Shown: positions 7,495 through 15,900 of the stretch, in pieces
How positions within the stretch are numbered: the first letter of the stretch is position 1
Layout of the letters: every line of letters starts with the position of its first letter
Origin: Bacillota bacterium
GTDB lineage: Bacteria > Bacillota > Ch66 > Ch109
DNA: 64,000 nucleotides
Direction: 5' to 3'
Assembly: GCA_013178275.1 (NCBI GenBank)
Contig: JABLWZ010000004.1
Location: forward strand, 1-64,000
Made by a program: the position numbers and the translations under genes
Notes under the pieces: model-generated
Seen by the model: only the letters and a program-made list of their open reading frames with translations
Database searches by the model: none
Told to the model about the DNA's origin: nothing

Positions 7495-9221
7495 TCAGTG
7501 ACTCTCGAAGGCGACCAGCATCTGCTTGACCTCGTCCCCCGAAAGGGTCTCCCGGGCCATCAGGCTGTCGGCTAGGCAGCTCAGCATCTGCCGGTGGTCC
7601 TCCAGCATGGCTTTGATCTGGTGGTAGCATTCCTCGATGATGTCCTTGGCCTTGTCGTACAGCTCGGCGGGGAAGACGAAGGACGAACTCAAGAGCCCAG
7701 CGTAGCTGATCTGTCCCAGGGAACTCATCCCCAGCTCGCCTACCATGCTGAGGGCGATCTCGGTCGCCTTCTCCAGGTCGTTCTTGCCGCCCGAGCTGAT
7801 GTCCCCGAACTCCAATTCTTCGGCGGCACGCCCGCCCAAAAGGGTCATGATCTTGTTCAGCAGGTCCCGGCGGTGGTAGACCGACTTGTCGTTCTCCGAG
7901 GTCTGCATCACGAACCCCATCGCCTTTCCCCGCGGGAGGATCGAGATCCGATGGATGGTCTCGTTTTTCAGGAGGTAGGTGGCCAGGGCGTGTCCGCTCT
8001 CGTGGGTGGCGATGATCTTCTTTTCGTGGCCGGTGATGATCTTGGCTTTGCGTTCCAGGCCCGCCACGACCCGGTCGATGGCTTTGTCGAAGTCCTCGGC
8101 CTCGATAATCTCCTTGTCCACCCGAGCTGCTATGATGGCGGCCTCGTTGCACATGTTGGCCAGGTCGGCCCCGGTGAACCCCGGGGTCTGCGGGCCAGCT
8201 TCTCCAGGTCGACGTCCGGGGCCGCGGGCTTGTTCCGCATGTGGACCTCCAGGATGGCCAACCGCTCCGAGTGGGAGGGGACGTCCACCCCGATGTGCCG
8301 GTCGAACCGGCCCGGTCGCAGCAGGGCGGGGTCCAGCATATCCAGACGGTTGGTGGCCCCGATGACCACCACGGTGCTGCTGGCGTTGAAGCCGTCCATC
8401 TCGACCAGCAGCTGGTTTAAGGTCCTATCCTTCTCCTCGTTGGAGCGGTCGTCGTTGGACCGCTTGCGGCCCACGGCGTCGATCTCGTCGATGAAGATGA
8501 TGGCTTTTTCGTCCTTGCGGGCGCTGGCGAACAGTTCTCGCACCCGGCTGGCTCCTACCCCCACGTACTTCTCCAGGAACTCGGAACCGCTGGCTACGTG
8601 GAACGAGGCGTTGGATTCCCCGGCGAGGGCCCGGGCCAGGAGGGTCTTGCCGGTGCCCGGGGGTCCGTAGAGGATGATCCCGGTGGGCATCCTGGCCCCG
8701 ATCTTTTTGTACTTTTCGGGGTTCTTCAGGAACTCCAGTATCTCCTGCAGTTCCTGCTTGACCTCCGTCAGGCCGGCCACATCGGTGAACCGGATCTTGG
8801 CCAGGTCCTCCTGGACCTCGGCCTCTTCCCTGGCCTTTTTCTCGGTCGTCTTATTGCTGTAAACAGCGGTCGCGGTGATGATCGCCGCGAGTATGAACAA
8901 GGCTATGAGCACCTTCGCAGACTGGGGCAGCCCGGTAGAGTAATTTCTTTCGATATTGGAGAGGTAGTTCCAGTCCTCCAGGACCTTGGTGGTGGATGAA
9001 TTCATCTCCACCTGCGCGTACCTTTTACTGCCGTCGGGATCGGTGATGGTGATGAGTCCCGAGGTATCGAGCGAGTGTGCGGCTTCGGGATCGACATCGG
9101 TCAGGAAGGTATTCAGTTCATCGGAACTGGTGATCCGGGGTGTCTCGGTCTCGGCCATGACCAAAGGGGCTAATCCTAATACGGTGAACACTATGACGAC
9201 TAAGGCGAGTATTTTTTTCAT
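7495..9221 (-). pseudogene. ftsH: FtsH-type AAA+ zinc metalloprotease, interrupted by a frameshift
   Basis: Two frames join into one FtsH of about 575 residues. Start ATG at 9219-9221 follows AAGGGG. Order: signal-like [17 protein letters not shown], an extracytoplasmic segment, a membrane span near residues 105-125, Walker A GPPGTGKT, Walker [12 protein letters not shown], second region of homology [20 protein letters not shown], then, in the other frame, the zinc site HESGH and third ligand region GDISSGGKNDLE. The break is near 8189-8194, where LARR should continue [12 protein letters not shown]; a single base appears to be missing in the CGCAGACCCCGG stretch. All catalytic motifs are intact, so this is either a recent frameshift or a sequencing error. 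FtsH degrades membrane and regulatory proteins. Confidence 0.85.
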
Positions 9222-9586
9222 ATCGCACACACCCCTTTTGATATTGAAAAGCTTGTGAAAGATCCACAAACCATCTTTAACGGCATATTTAAGGGAAGAC
9301 CCGGCTCAATCTCCCGATTCCGACAATTAGTGCTTTCTAACACCAAGTATAGAGGCAATCAACCGTATAGTAAATAGTAATTCCAAAATAGTATTATTCC
9401 GCAAAAAGTAACGTATTTTAAATTGTCCAGGTAAGTTGGAATAATATAATTTAACTTGAAGATTCTGTCAGGAATGTTAGAAAGGAGGTTTTTGGGCGGA
9501 TGGTATAACCCCTGGGTTGGATGATTGGAACCTTATATTGTTATGTATTACGTTAGGTGATGAAAAATTTACTTAACTGTCAGTAA
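9222..9586. other. Intergenic region upstream of ftsH
   Basis: AT-rich and without a supported gene. The ftsH leader lies at the left end. A GAAAGGAGG ribosome-like site at 9479-9488 is followed by ATG-GTA-TAA only, so it does not open a frame. Confidence 0.5.
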
Positions 9587-10225
9587 TTAAGTCTGCCCCT
9601 GAAACCAGATGGTGATAAAAGAAGTGGATCCTACTAAATCGGTCTTATATTTAATCCGGGTGTGACGCAGAAATATCAAAGGGACGAAGACGTGGCTGTC
9701 ACCCGGCGCTATGGTAATCTCAGGTTCACCATAGCTCTCCCAGACAACGCCATCCGGGCTCATCTCCACCTGGCCCGTCACCGGGCTGTCCGCCTCGTTG
9801 ATGACCATAAAGGTAAACGTTTTCAGATGAGCGACATCCCGAGGAGCGCTGAACCTGACCTTGCTGCTGACGAAGACGTTTCTCTCCACCAGACTGACAA
9901 ACTCGGGATAGGTGGGTACCGGTAAACGACAGGTGGGGGCTGGATTTGGAAGCGGACTCTTGCCCGGAAACGGCTGGAGAAAGCTGAATCCTCCCCCCGC
10001 TGTAAACTGAACATCAGAGGTCGGCTCTCCTGCCATCGGCGTGTCGCTGGCCGAATTATAAGGAGGAAAGATATCCATTGGTGTGATGGGGCCCGTAACG
10101 GGACCACTGTTGTCGGTGACCTCATCTTGAACCGGCTTGGGGATGTACCCCAGGTCCAGTTCGCGTTTTAGTTTTTTCGCGGCAGCAAACATGAGAATAA
10201 AAGCAAGAATCTCTATAAGATTCAT
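9587..10225 (-). CDS. DUF6385-like secreted/surface protein
   Basis: A 212-residue protein with GGGAGTGAT before the ATG. The N-terminus (MNLIEILAFILMFAAAKKLKR) is a hydrophobic anchor or uncleaved signal. A Pro-rich linker (about residues 40-105) follows, then a C-terminal beta-rich domain (NVFVSSKVRFSAP ... TFMVINEADSPVTGQVEMSPDG ... TSFITIWFQ) of the kind seen at the end of DUF6385 proteins in Peptococcaceae. It is divergent to the repeat gene at 10484, whose C-terminus ends similarly (LLVFFQAQN). Probably a cell-surface or spore-associated protein; the function is unknown. The family assignment is from memory of the pattern. Confidence 0.65.
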   Translation of the reverse strand: MNLIEILAFILMFAAAKKLKRELDLGYIPKPVQDEVTDNSGPVTGPITPMDIFPPYNSASDTPMAGEPTSDVQFTAGGGFSFLQPFPGKSPLPNPAPTCRLPVPTYPEFVSLVERNVFVSSKVRFSAPRDVAHLKTFTFMVINEADSPVTGQVEMSPDGVVWESYGEPEITIAPGDSHVFVPLIFLRHTRIKYKTDLVGSTSFITIWFQGQT

Positions 10226-10483
10226 GAAATATCACTCCCAAATTGTAACTAAATCAGTCAAACCTAAAAAACTGACAGTTTTTCTAATTCTCTCCATACT
10301 ATATGTCTGCTTCTTTGATGTGGTGATGCTTGCCAAGATTAGAGATAAAAGGGAACTGAATATTTTTTCATATAGATAAGGGCCGTTGCCATTTATGGAA
10401 GTAACAGTAAAAACCGCCTCCGCATAGACTGGTATTGCCAAACCAAATATTGGCATCTGTATTTTTTTGAGAGGGGGGATATA

Positions 10484-11460
10484 ATGCCAAACTATAAGGT
10501 ATTTCAAGATAATCCCGATGTGCTGTTGTCAAAAATATACGGTACTGATGCCTCCGGGGTCACACAACCGATTTTAACCGATTCGAGCGGCAGGCTGGAG
10601 GTAGCCGGGACGTTCAGCACCAGCGGTACGGTGGCCATCAGCGGTACGGTTGCGGTCAGCGGCCCGGTCGAGATCAGCGGCAGCGTCGCGGTCAGCGGTC
10701 CGGTCGAGATTAGTGGCAGCGTTGCGGTCAGCGGTCCCGTTACGGTCAGCGGCCCGGTCGAGATCAGCGGCAGCGTTGCGGTCAGCGGTCCGGTCGAGAT
10801 CAGTGGCAGCGTTGCGGTCAGCGGTCCCGTTACGGTCAGCGGTCCGGTCGAGATTAGCGGCAGCGTCGCGGTCAGCGGTCCGGTCGAGATCAGCGGCAGC
10901 GTCGCGGTCTAGCCGGGACGTTCAGCACCAGCGGTACGGTGGCCATCAGCGGTACGGTTGCGGTCAGCGGTCCGGTCGAGATCAGCGGCAGCGTCGCGGT
11001 CAGCGGTCCGGTCGAGATCAGCGGCAGCGTCGCGGTCAGCGGTCCGGTCGAGATCAGCGGCAGCGTCGCGGTCAGCGGTCCGGTCGAGATCAGTGGAATG
11101 GTCGGGTTGAGTGGGCACAGCTTCGTGGACTCCGGGCCGGATACTATCGCATTAGCTGCCGGTACGTCTGGATTCGCCGGGGGCTCGTACGATATTATAA
11201 GCTACACCTCCTGGACCCTGGCGGTTAAGTACAGCGGTGCAAGCGGGGATCAGGTAACCGTCAGTCTTTATACCTCCGCCCTGAGCGGCGGGGCGGCCAC
11301 CACCCTTGCCGACTACGTATTCGATTCGAGCGCTAATTACTCAGGCACAAGCTGGAATCTCTATACCGCTGGAATAACCCCGAGATACGCGCGCCTATAT
11401 TATCAAGATACCGGTGCGGCTGCCGGTTCTCTGCTGGTTTTCTTCCAGGCTCAGAACTAA
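10484..11460 (+). pseudogene. Ser/Val/Gly-rich tandem-repeat surface protein (DUF6385-like), frame-broken
   Basis: The gene starts at ATG 10484 after GAGAGGGGGG with MPNYKVFQDNPDVLL, typical of DUF6385 proteins, then a repeat of 6- and 12-residue units of the form SGPVEISGSVAV. The first frame stops at TAG 10910-10912. The second frame resumes (GTG 10939 is its first start) with the same repeat and ends in a non-repeat beta-rich domain at 11460. The break is explained by a 308-base tandem duplication: the sequence starting TAGCCGGGACGTTCAGCACC at 10602 recurs at 10910, and 308 is not a multiple of three. The product may be two peptides, a phase-variable gene, or an assembly error in a repeat. 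Repeats are rich in Ser/Thr, plausible O-glycosylation sites next to a glycosylation locus. Confidence 0.75.
10618..11100 (+). repeat. 18/36-bp minisatellite coding for SGPVEISGSVAV units
   Basis: Units of 18 bases (coding VAVSGP or VEISGS types) arranged mostly as 36-base pairs, with an occasional extra VTVSGP unit. The 18-base unit keeps frame on slippage, unlike the 308-base duplication that breaks it. Confidence 0.9.
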
Positions 11461-11479
11461 GTACACCAATACCGGACAC

Positions 11480-11508
11480 AAAAGGCGAGACATGGCTCGC
11501 CTTTTGAT
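11480..11508 (+). terminator. Intrinsic terminator after the repeat-protein gene
   Basis: AAAAGGCGAG (11480-11489) and CTCGCCTTTT (11496-11505) form a perfect stem with a 6-base loop, followed by T-rich sequence. It lies between convergent genes and could serve both. Confidence 0.85.
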
Positions 11509-11527
11509 TTTCCTTTACGGCCCAGGT

Positions 11528-13876
11528 TTAAAACCGTATAGCAATCCTGTTTTCTATAAACAGCTCTGCAATCTCCTCAATTGCGCCCTGACCCCCTTTT
11601 GCAGAAAGGACGTGGTCGACCTTCCGCCGCAGGTCGAGTGGGGCATCTCCCACAGTAAAACTCAGGCCAACGTCTTTTATCCTGGACAGGTCCTTCCGAT
11701 CGTTGAAAATGCAGGCTATCTCCATAAGAGTAAAGGCGTATTTTCCCTGGACAGCAGCGATCATCTGCTCTACACCGGAAGCTCCAGGTAATATTTTCAT
11801 CCCCCATTTTATCGCGACTGTATCAATTATCGGGTTGGCCTGCGGATTCGCCAACAGGGTTATTACTCCCCTATCCCGTAGTTTGGTGATACCGTCGCGG
11901 TCCCGGGTACTAAACCTCATGAAGGTTTCTCCGAAGGTTGAATGATACTCCCCGCCATCGGTAAGCGTGCTGCCGTCTACCAGCAACGCCTTGATCCTGG
12001 CGGCCTTTTTTCGGTTGGTTTGAATTCTGTAGAACTTTTGAATAGACTGATCCATTTCCCGGAACTGGGAAGCTATGTTGTTCAAGTCCTGTTCACACCC
12101 CAAGAGGAAGGGGCGGAACTCCTGCTCCATCAGCCTGGCCTTGGCTCGGGACTCTCTCTCCCGGGAAATATTGGGTACGGCTAGGATTAAAAGTTCAAGC
12201 TCCACCCGGTTCATAGGAGAGATAAAGGTGGCAAAGAAAGGATTGTTTCTCAGGGTCTCCATGCTTTGATTAAACTGGTCGTAGCTCCGCTGGACTTTAC
12301 CAAGGTCCTGGTTTTCAGCCAGTTCGCTGATGTTGTCCAGGTTATTTTTACATTTTCTTATCTGTTCCGCGACACTCAGGAAGGCCCGGTTTACCACCCG
12401 GCTCTGCTGTATCAAGTGTTCCAGGTCATAGCTGCAACCGGTCCACTCCAACCGGCGCTCTTCGACCACCCGGTCGCGAAGGCGGTCGTTTATCACTTCC
12501 TTAAGGCTTTGAAACCGGGTCCCTTCGATATGGGCCCCCTGTCGGGTGGTATTGATGATATCCCGGTCGCGGTAATGGCTCAGGTAGCTCTCGATCTGCT
12601 GCCGCATGCGAATGAAGCTTTGATTGCTTTGGATTTCGCCACCATATACGTCCTTGACCAGGACTGCGCCTTGAACCTCGGCCTGACTGGACTCGTGGGA
12701 GGAGTAGGTTGATCCTGACGCATAGTTTTTACCGTCTAAATAGGACAGGTTTTGCCCCACCAGCACGATAGGATCAAAACCAAGCTTGTATAAAAGCTGA
12801 AGGGTTATTACGGCGATGGTAGCGGCATCGTTAACTGACTGTTTTTCTTTTCCGTCCAAGGGTTTAAGGTAGAAGGCCGCCAGGGCATCCTGACTGATAA
12901 GCATATGTATTTTCGGTCCGGGGTATTTTACCAGTGTTTCAAATCCTACAGTGCTGCCAAAGATAAGAGGGATGGAATGTATGCCTTTTTCCAGCACCTC
13001 TAAGCAGACGATCTGGTTCTCTTCGGAAGGGTCATAAGTACAAGCGCCATGAGGATGGATATCGTTTTGTACCAGGGTGTTGATGGCCGATCCAATCGAA
13101 AAAATATAAGCCAGTCCCTTCTCCCGTATATGTCTTAGGTTTTCTATCTCCGCTTCCAGGGATGGACCCGAAGCTACCATAACAGCAGGCTTGCTTTTAA
13201 AACGATCTTTTGCTTCCAGCAGGAGGTTGGGGGTTTCCAATATCTGCTGCAGGTTGTTTATAGAGTTAATGGTCCAACGCTTTTGATAGGCCGCTAACGT
13301 GGTCAGCGAAAAACGGCGATTGTCCAGTTGTTTCTCAAATTGGGGAAAAAACAACTGACGTTTTTCCGGGAAGATGCAGCCGTACGCGGGAAGATCGATC
13401 ACTAGCACCGATTTGCGGACCAAATTCACTATAGAGGCGCAGTACTGTGCCACCTCCTCTGGCTGGCATTCGAGATAGATGTTTTTTATTAGATGGAGCG
13501 GAAACTGTTTAAGGTCAATATGGTTTAGGAATTGGTAAAAGACCTCCGGAACCGGTTCGTATAGTGAAAAGGATTTGCCAGGGTACAACTCTGTAAAGGC
13601 TTTTATATGGTATCCCAGCCCGATCCCATAGAATAGTATATCCGAGTGGTTTTCAATGTCTTTGAAGTGCTCTATCAGTTGTCTCGACTGCCGGAGGGGG
13701 TGCTTTCTGTCATGGATGTACTTATCCCCTACCCGAAGGGTTAAGGTGTTTTCTTGACTGGCAGACGGCTGGGTGAGAACCAGTTCCTTGTTTAACAACG
13801 GCTCCGTATGCTGGACCCTTTTCCAAATATCGGGGTAGTATTCGCGCAGTATTTCCATATTGGCTTTAAAGGTCAT
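11528..13876 (-). CDS. Maf-type motility-associated glycosyltransferase with C-terminal KdsC-like domain
   Basis: A 782-residue protein. The middle part (about residues 200-400) is the DUF115/MptE-like fold of Maf glycosyltransferases (KPAVMVASGPSLEAE, SIGSAINTL, VLVGQNLSYLDGK, ASGSTYSS). Maf enzymes transfer nonulosonic acids from CMP-sugars to Ser/Thr of flagellins, which fits the neuA gene that overlaps its start by ATGA. Residues about 627-780 look like a KdsC-family HAD phosphatase domain: LTDGGEYHSTFGE, RFSTRDRDGI, a late NDRKDL, and KGGQGAIEEIAELF. The nucleophile Asp of the KdsC DxDG motif is replaced (ALLVDGST), so this domain is probably not a working phosphatase. The fusion is unusual. 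Confidence 0.85.
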   Translation of the reverse strand: MTFKANMEILREYYPDIWKRVQHTEPLLNKELVLTQPSASQENTLTLRVGDKYIHDRKHPLRQSRQLIEHFKDIENHSDILFYGIGLGYHIKAFTELYPGKSFSLYEPVPEVFYQFLNHIDLKQFPLHLIKNIYLECQPEEVAQYCASIVNLVRKSVLVIDLPAYGCIFPEKRQLFFPQFEKQLDNRRFSLTTLAAYQKRWTINSINNLQQILETPNLLLEAKDRFKSKPAVMVASGPSLEAEIENLRHIREKGLAYIFSIGSAINTLVQNDIHPHGACTYDPSEENQIVCLEVLEKGIHSIPLIFGSTVGFETLVKYPGPKIHMLISQDALAAFYLKPLDGKEKQSVNDAATIAVITLQLLYKLGFDPIVLVGQNLSYLDGKNYASGSTYSSHESSQAEVQGAVLVKDVYGGEIQSNQSFIRMRQQIESYLSHYRDRDIINTTRQGAHIEGTRFQSLKEVINDRLRDRVVEERRLEWTGCSYDLEHLIQQSRVVNRAFLSVAEQIRKCKNNLDNISELAENQDLGKVQRSYDQFNQSMETLRNNPFFATFISPMNRVELELLILAVPNISRERESRAKARLMEQEFRPFLLGCEQDLNNIASQFREMDQSIQKFYRIQTNRKKAARIKALLVDGSTLTDGGEYHSTFGETFMRFSTRDRDGITKLRDRGVITLLANPQANPIIDTVAIKWGMKILPGASGVEQMIAAVQGKYAFTLMEIACIFNDRKDLSRIKDVGLSFTVGDAPLDLRRKVDHVLSAKGGQGAIEEIAELFIENRIAIRF

Positions 13877-14565
13877 AGGGCTCTCCTTTTAAGCAGGGTG
13901 CAAATAAAAAAGTCTATTTCATTGTCTATATCTATCGACCTATCTCTTGGCATGATATATGCCAGTGTGTCAGAGGTCATGAATCCTCTCGTTTTCAGCA
14001 AATAATCGGTTTGGGCAACGTATACGGCCCCGTTTTCAACGTACACCAGGGGTAGGTCCTGCCTCCGCTGGTAGGACTGGCCCGCCGGAAGCAGCGGTCG
14101 CAGCCGGTGGTGTTGATCCAGGGTGTGCATCCAGTAAGGGCTTTCCCTGGACTCGCATACTGAGACGCAGACCGGCGCTCCCATACGGAGGCAGTACTCA
14201 ATGCAACCGTCTATATCTTCTGTCGTCCGCAGGGGGGAGGTAGGCTGCAGCAGCACGATATAATCGAAGCGTTCCTCGATGGCGTTGATGGCGTGAAGCA
14301 CCGGCTCGATACCAGGGGTTTCATCCGCTGCCAGTTCCGCTGGACGTACAAAAGGTGCTTCACATCCCCTTTTTTTCGCTTCTTTAATAATCTCCGGGTC
14401 TTCGGAGGAGAGAATCAGACGGTCTAAGTATTGGGACCTGCTCGCCTCCTCAATCGTCCAGGCAATCAGCGGCTGCCCGGCCAGGGGCTTCAGGTTTTTA
14501 CGGGCGATCCCCTTGGAGCCGCCCCGGGCGGGGATAACTCCCAGGACCCGTCTGCCTTCAATCAT
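13873..14565 (-). CDS. neuA: CMP-nonulosonate (N-acylneuraminate) cytidylyltransferase
   Basis: A 230-residue enzyme with the N-terminal signature PARGGSKGIARKNL (residues 12-25), LILSSEDPEI and LLQPTSPLR, all expected for CMP-sialate/legionaminate synthetases. It activates a nonulosonic acid with CTP for the Maf transferase encoded by the next gene, whose start it overlaps by 4 bases. It also overlaps the upstream nucleotidyltransferase gene by 4 bases, so three genes are translationally coupled. No fused phosphatase domain is present here; a KdsC-like domain sits on the neighbouring Maf instead. The substrate is likely legionaminic-type because of the PtmE and LegB-like genes (inference). 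Confidence 0.9.
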   Translation of the reverse strand: MIEGRRVLGVIPARGGSKGIARKNLKPLAGQPLIAWTIEEASRSQYLDRLILSSEDPEIIKEAKKRGCEAPFVRPAELAADETPGIEPVLHAINAIEERFDYIVLLQPTSPLRTTEDIDGCIEYCLRMGAPVCVSVCESRESPYWMHTLDQHHRLRPLLPAGQSYQRRQDLPLVYVENGAVYVAQTDYLLKTRGFMTSDTLAYIMPRDRSIDIDNEIDFFICTLLKRRAL

Positions 14566-15605
14566 AGGAACTCCTTTTTATAATCCTGAGTGGCTCTTTC
14601 ATAGTCACTGCTCCTCCCGATGTCGATCCAGTACTCCCGGATGGGGAAGGCGGCCACCTCTTTGCCCTGCTGCAGGAGTATCTTCAATAGATCTGGTACG
14701 TCCAGGTAGGAATCAGCCGGTATGTACTCCAGGACCTCAGGATTGAAGACGTATAACCCGCCGTTAATAAAGAACTTCTGAATCGGCTTTTCATCGATCT
14801 TTTTTACTCGGTTACTCCCGATGGTGACCACGCCATAGGGCAGCTGATGAGAGTATTCTTTTATACAGATTGTGGCTATGGAGTGGGTGTTTTTGTGGAA
14901 GTCCAACAGTTTGGCCAGGTTTATCCTGGTAAGGATGTCGCCGTTCATCATCAGCATCGGTTCCTGGGGTTTCTCCGGCAGTATCCCCAGTGCCCCGGCC
15001 GTCCCCAGCGGTTTGGTCTCGTGAAGGTAGCTGATCTTGACCGCCCAGCGGGAGCCGTTGCCAAAATGGCGCATGATTATATCAGCTTTATAGTGTACCG
15101 AGATGTAAAAGATCCTGAATCCCTGGTCGATGAACCCCTCCATGATGGTTTCCAGCAGCGGTTTGTCCCCTACCTTAAGCATAGGTTTGGGACACTGCTC
15201 GGTGAGCGGCTGCAGCCGACGTCCCAGGCCACCCGCCATAAGAACAACTGTATTGCGGCGCGTCGGGGAATTCATAAGATCATCCGCAATCTCCAGCCCA
15301 ACCACCCGCTGCTGCCGATCCAGTATCGGAATCTGGTGCAGCCTCATGTTCTTCATCAGCAGAAGGGCGTTCTCCCTTGATTGATCCTGGGAGATAAAAC
15401 AGGGATCGGGATTCATGACTTTGGCGACTGGTTCGTCATGCCCCAGGTGTTTTAAAATCCCTCTCCTGATATCGCCGTCGGTGACCGTCCCCAGCAGCCT
15501 GCCCTCCTCGTCGACCACCAGGGCGATCTGAAGGCCGGTCCGGTCAATTATCTCTATAGCCTTGATTATTGAAGTATCAGGATTTATCAATGTTTCTCTC
15601 CACAT
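14562..15605 (-). CDS. CBS-domain sugar-phosphate nucleotidyltransferase, PtmE-like
   Basis: 347 residues from ATG 15603-15605, chosen because AAGAGG lies 9 bases upstream; the ATG three codons earlier directly abuts that site. Two CBS motifs occupy residues 1-115 (LGTVTDGDIRRGIL; QIPILDRQQRVVGL). The nucleotidyltransferase domain follows: VLMAGGLGRRLQPLTEQCPKPML and MMNGDILT. Campylobacter PtmE has this same order and makes GDP-glucosamine for legionaminic acid synthesis. The neighbours neuA, neuB, neuC and legB support that role. It is translationally coupled to neuA. Confidence 0.85.
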   Translation of the reverse strand: MWRETLINPDTSIIKAIEIIDRTGLQIALVVDEEGRLLGTVTDGDIRRGILKHLGHDEPVAKVMNPDPCFISQDQSRENALLLMKNMRLHQIPILDRQQRVVGLEIADDLMNSPTRRNTVVLMAGGLGRRLQPLTEQCPKPMLKVGDKPLLETIMEGFIDQGFRIFYISVHYKADIIMRHFGNGSRWAVKISYLHETKPLGTAGALGILPEKPQEPMLMMNGDILTRINLAKLLDFHKNTHSIATICIKEYSHQLPYGVVTIGSNRVKKIDEKPIQKFFINGGLYVFNPEVLEYIPADSYLDVPDLLKILLQQGKEVAAFPIREYWIDIGRSSDYERATQDYKKEFL

Positions 15606-15900
15606 TTTTTGCATCCTCTTTTTTAAGAAGCACCTGACCGGGTGTTTCCGCCTAATCCATGGATGAGATTGGAATATCTACGATTCCTCTAAAAACGAGG
15701 GCTAGATGATATTCCATAATATGTTATCTTCTTTAAATGAGTGCTACCGCCCCAGCCCCCTCAGCATTCTTAAAAACCAGCCGGAACGTTGCGAACAGGC
15801 GATACCGAAAAGATACATAACCATTCGTCTTTAATCTACATAACTTATTTTAAGTGAAGTAATTTTTTTAAAGTATGTAGGATCTAATGGAGGTCGAAAG
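15606..15900. other. Intergenic region with a small FemAB-gene remnant
   Basis: No intact gene. 15699-15746 resembles 17601-17646 inside the FemAB-like gene (shared GATATTCCATAATAT and a following GAGTGC); on the minus strand both encode NIMEYHLA. This suggests a lost paralogue or a duplicated fragment. The right end holds the leader of the radical SAM gene. Confidence 0.45.

Noticed and set aside
7343..8152. Alternative minus-strand frame over the ftsH protease domain
   Set aside because: Arg/Gly/Pro-rich out-of-frame reading of ftsH; the correct frame carries HESGH.
10618..11100. CRISPR array
   Set aside because: Repeats are contiguous 18/36-base coding units without unique spacers.
10650..11228. 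Arg/Ser/Ala repeat frame over the repeat gene
   Set aside because: Frame-shifted reading of the SGPVEISG minisatellite; no start signal and an artefactual composition.
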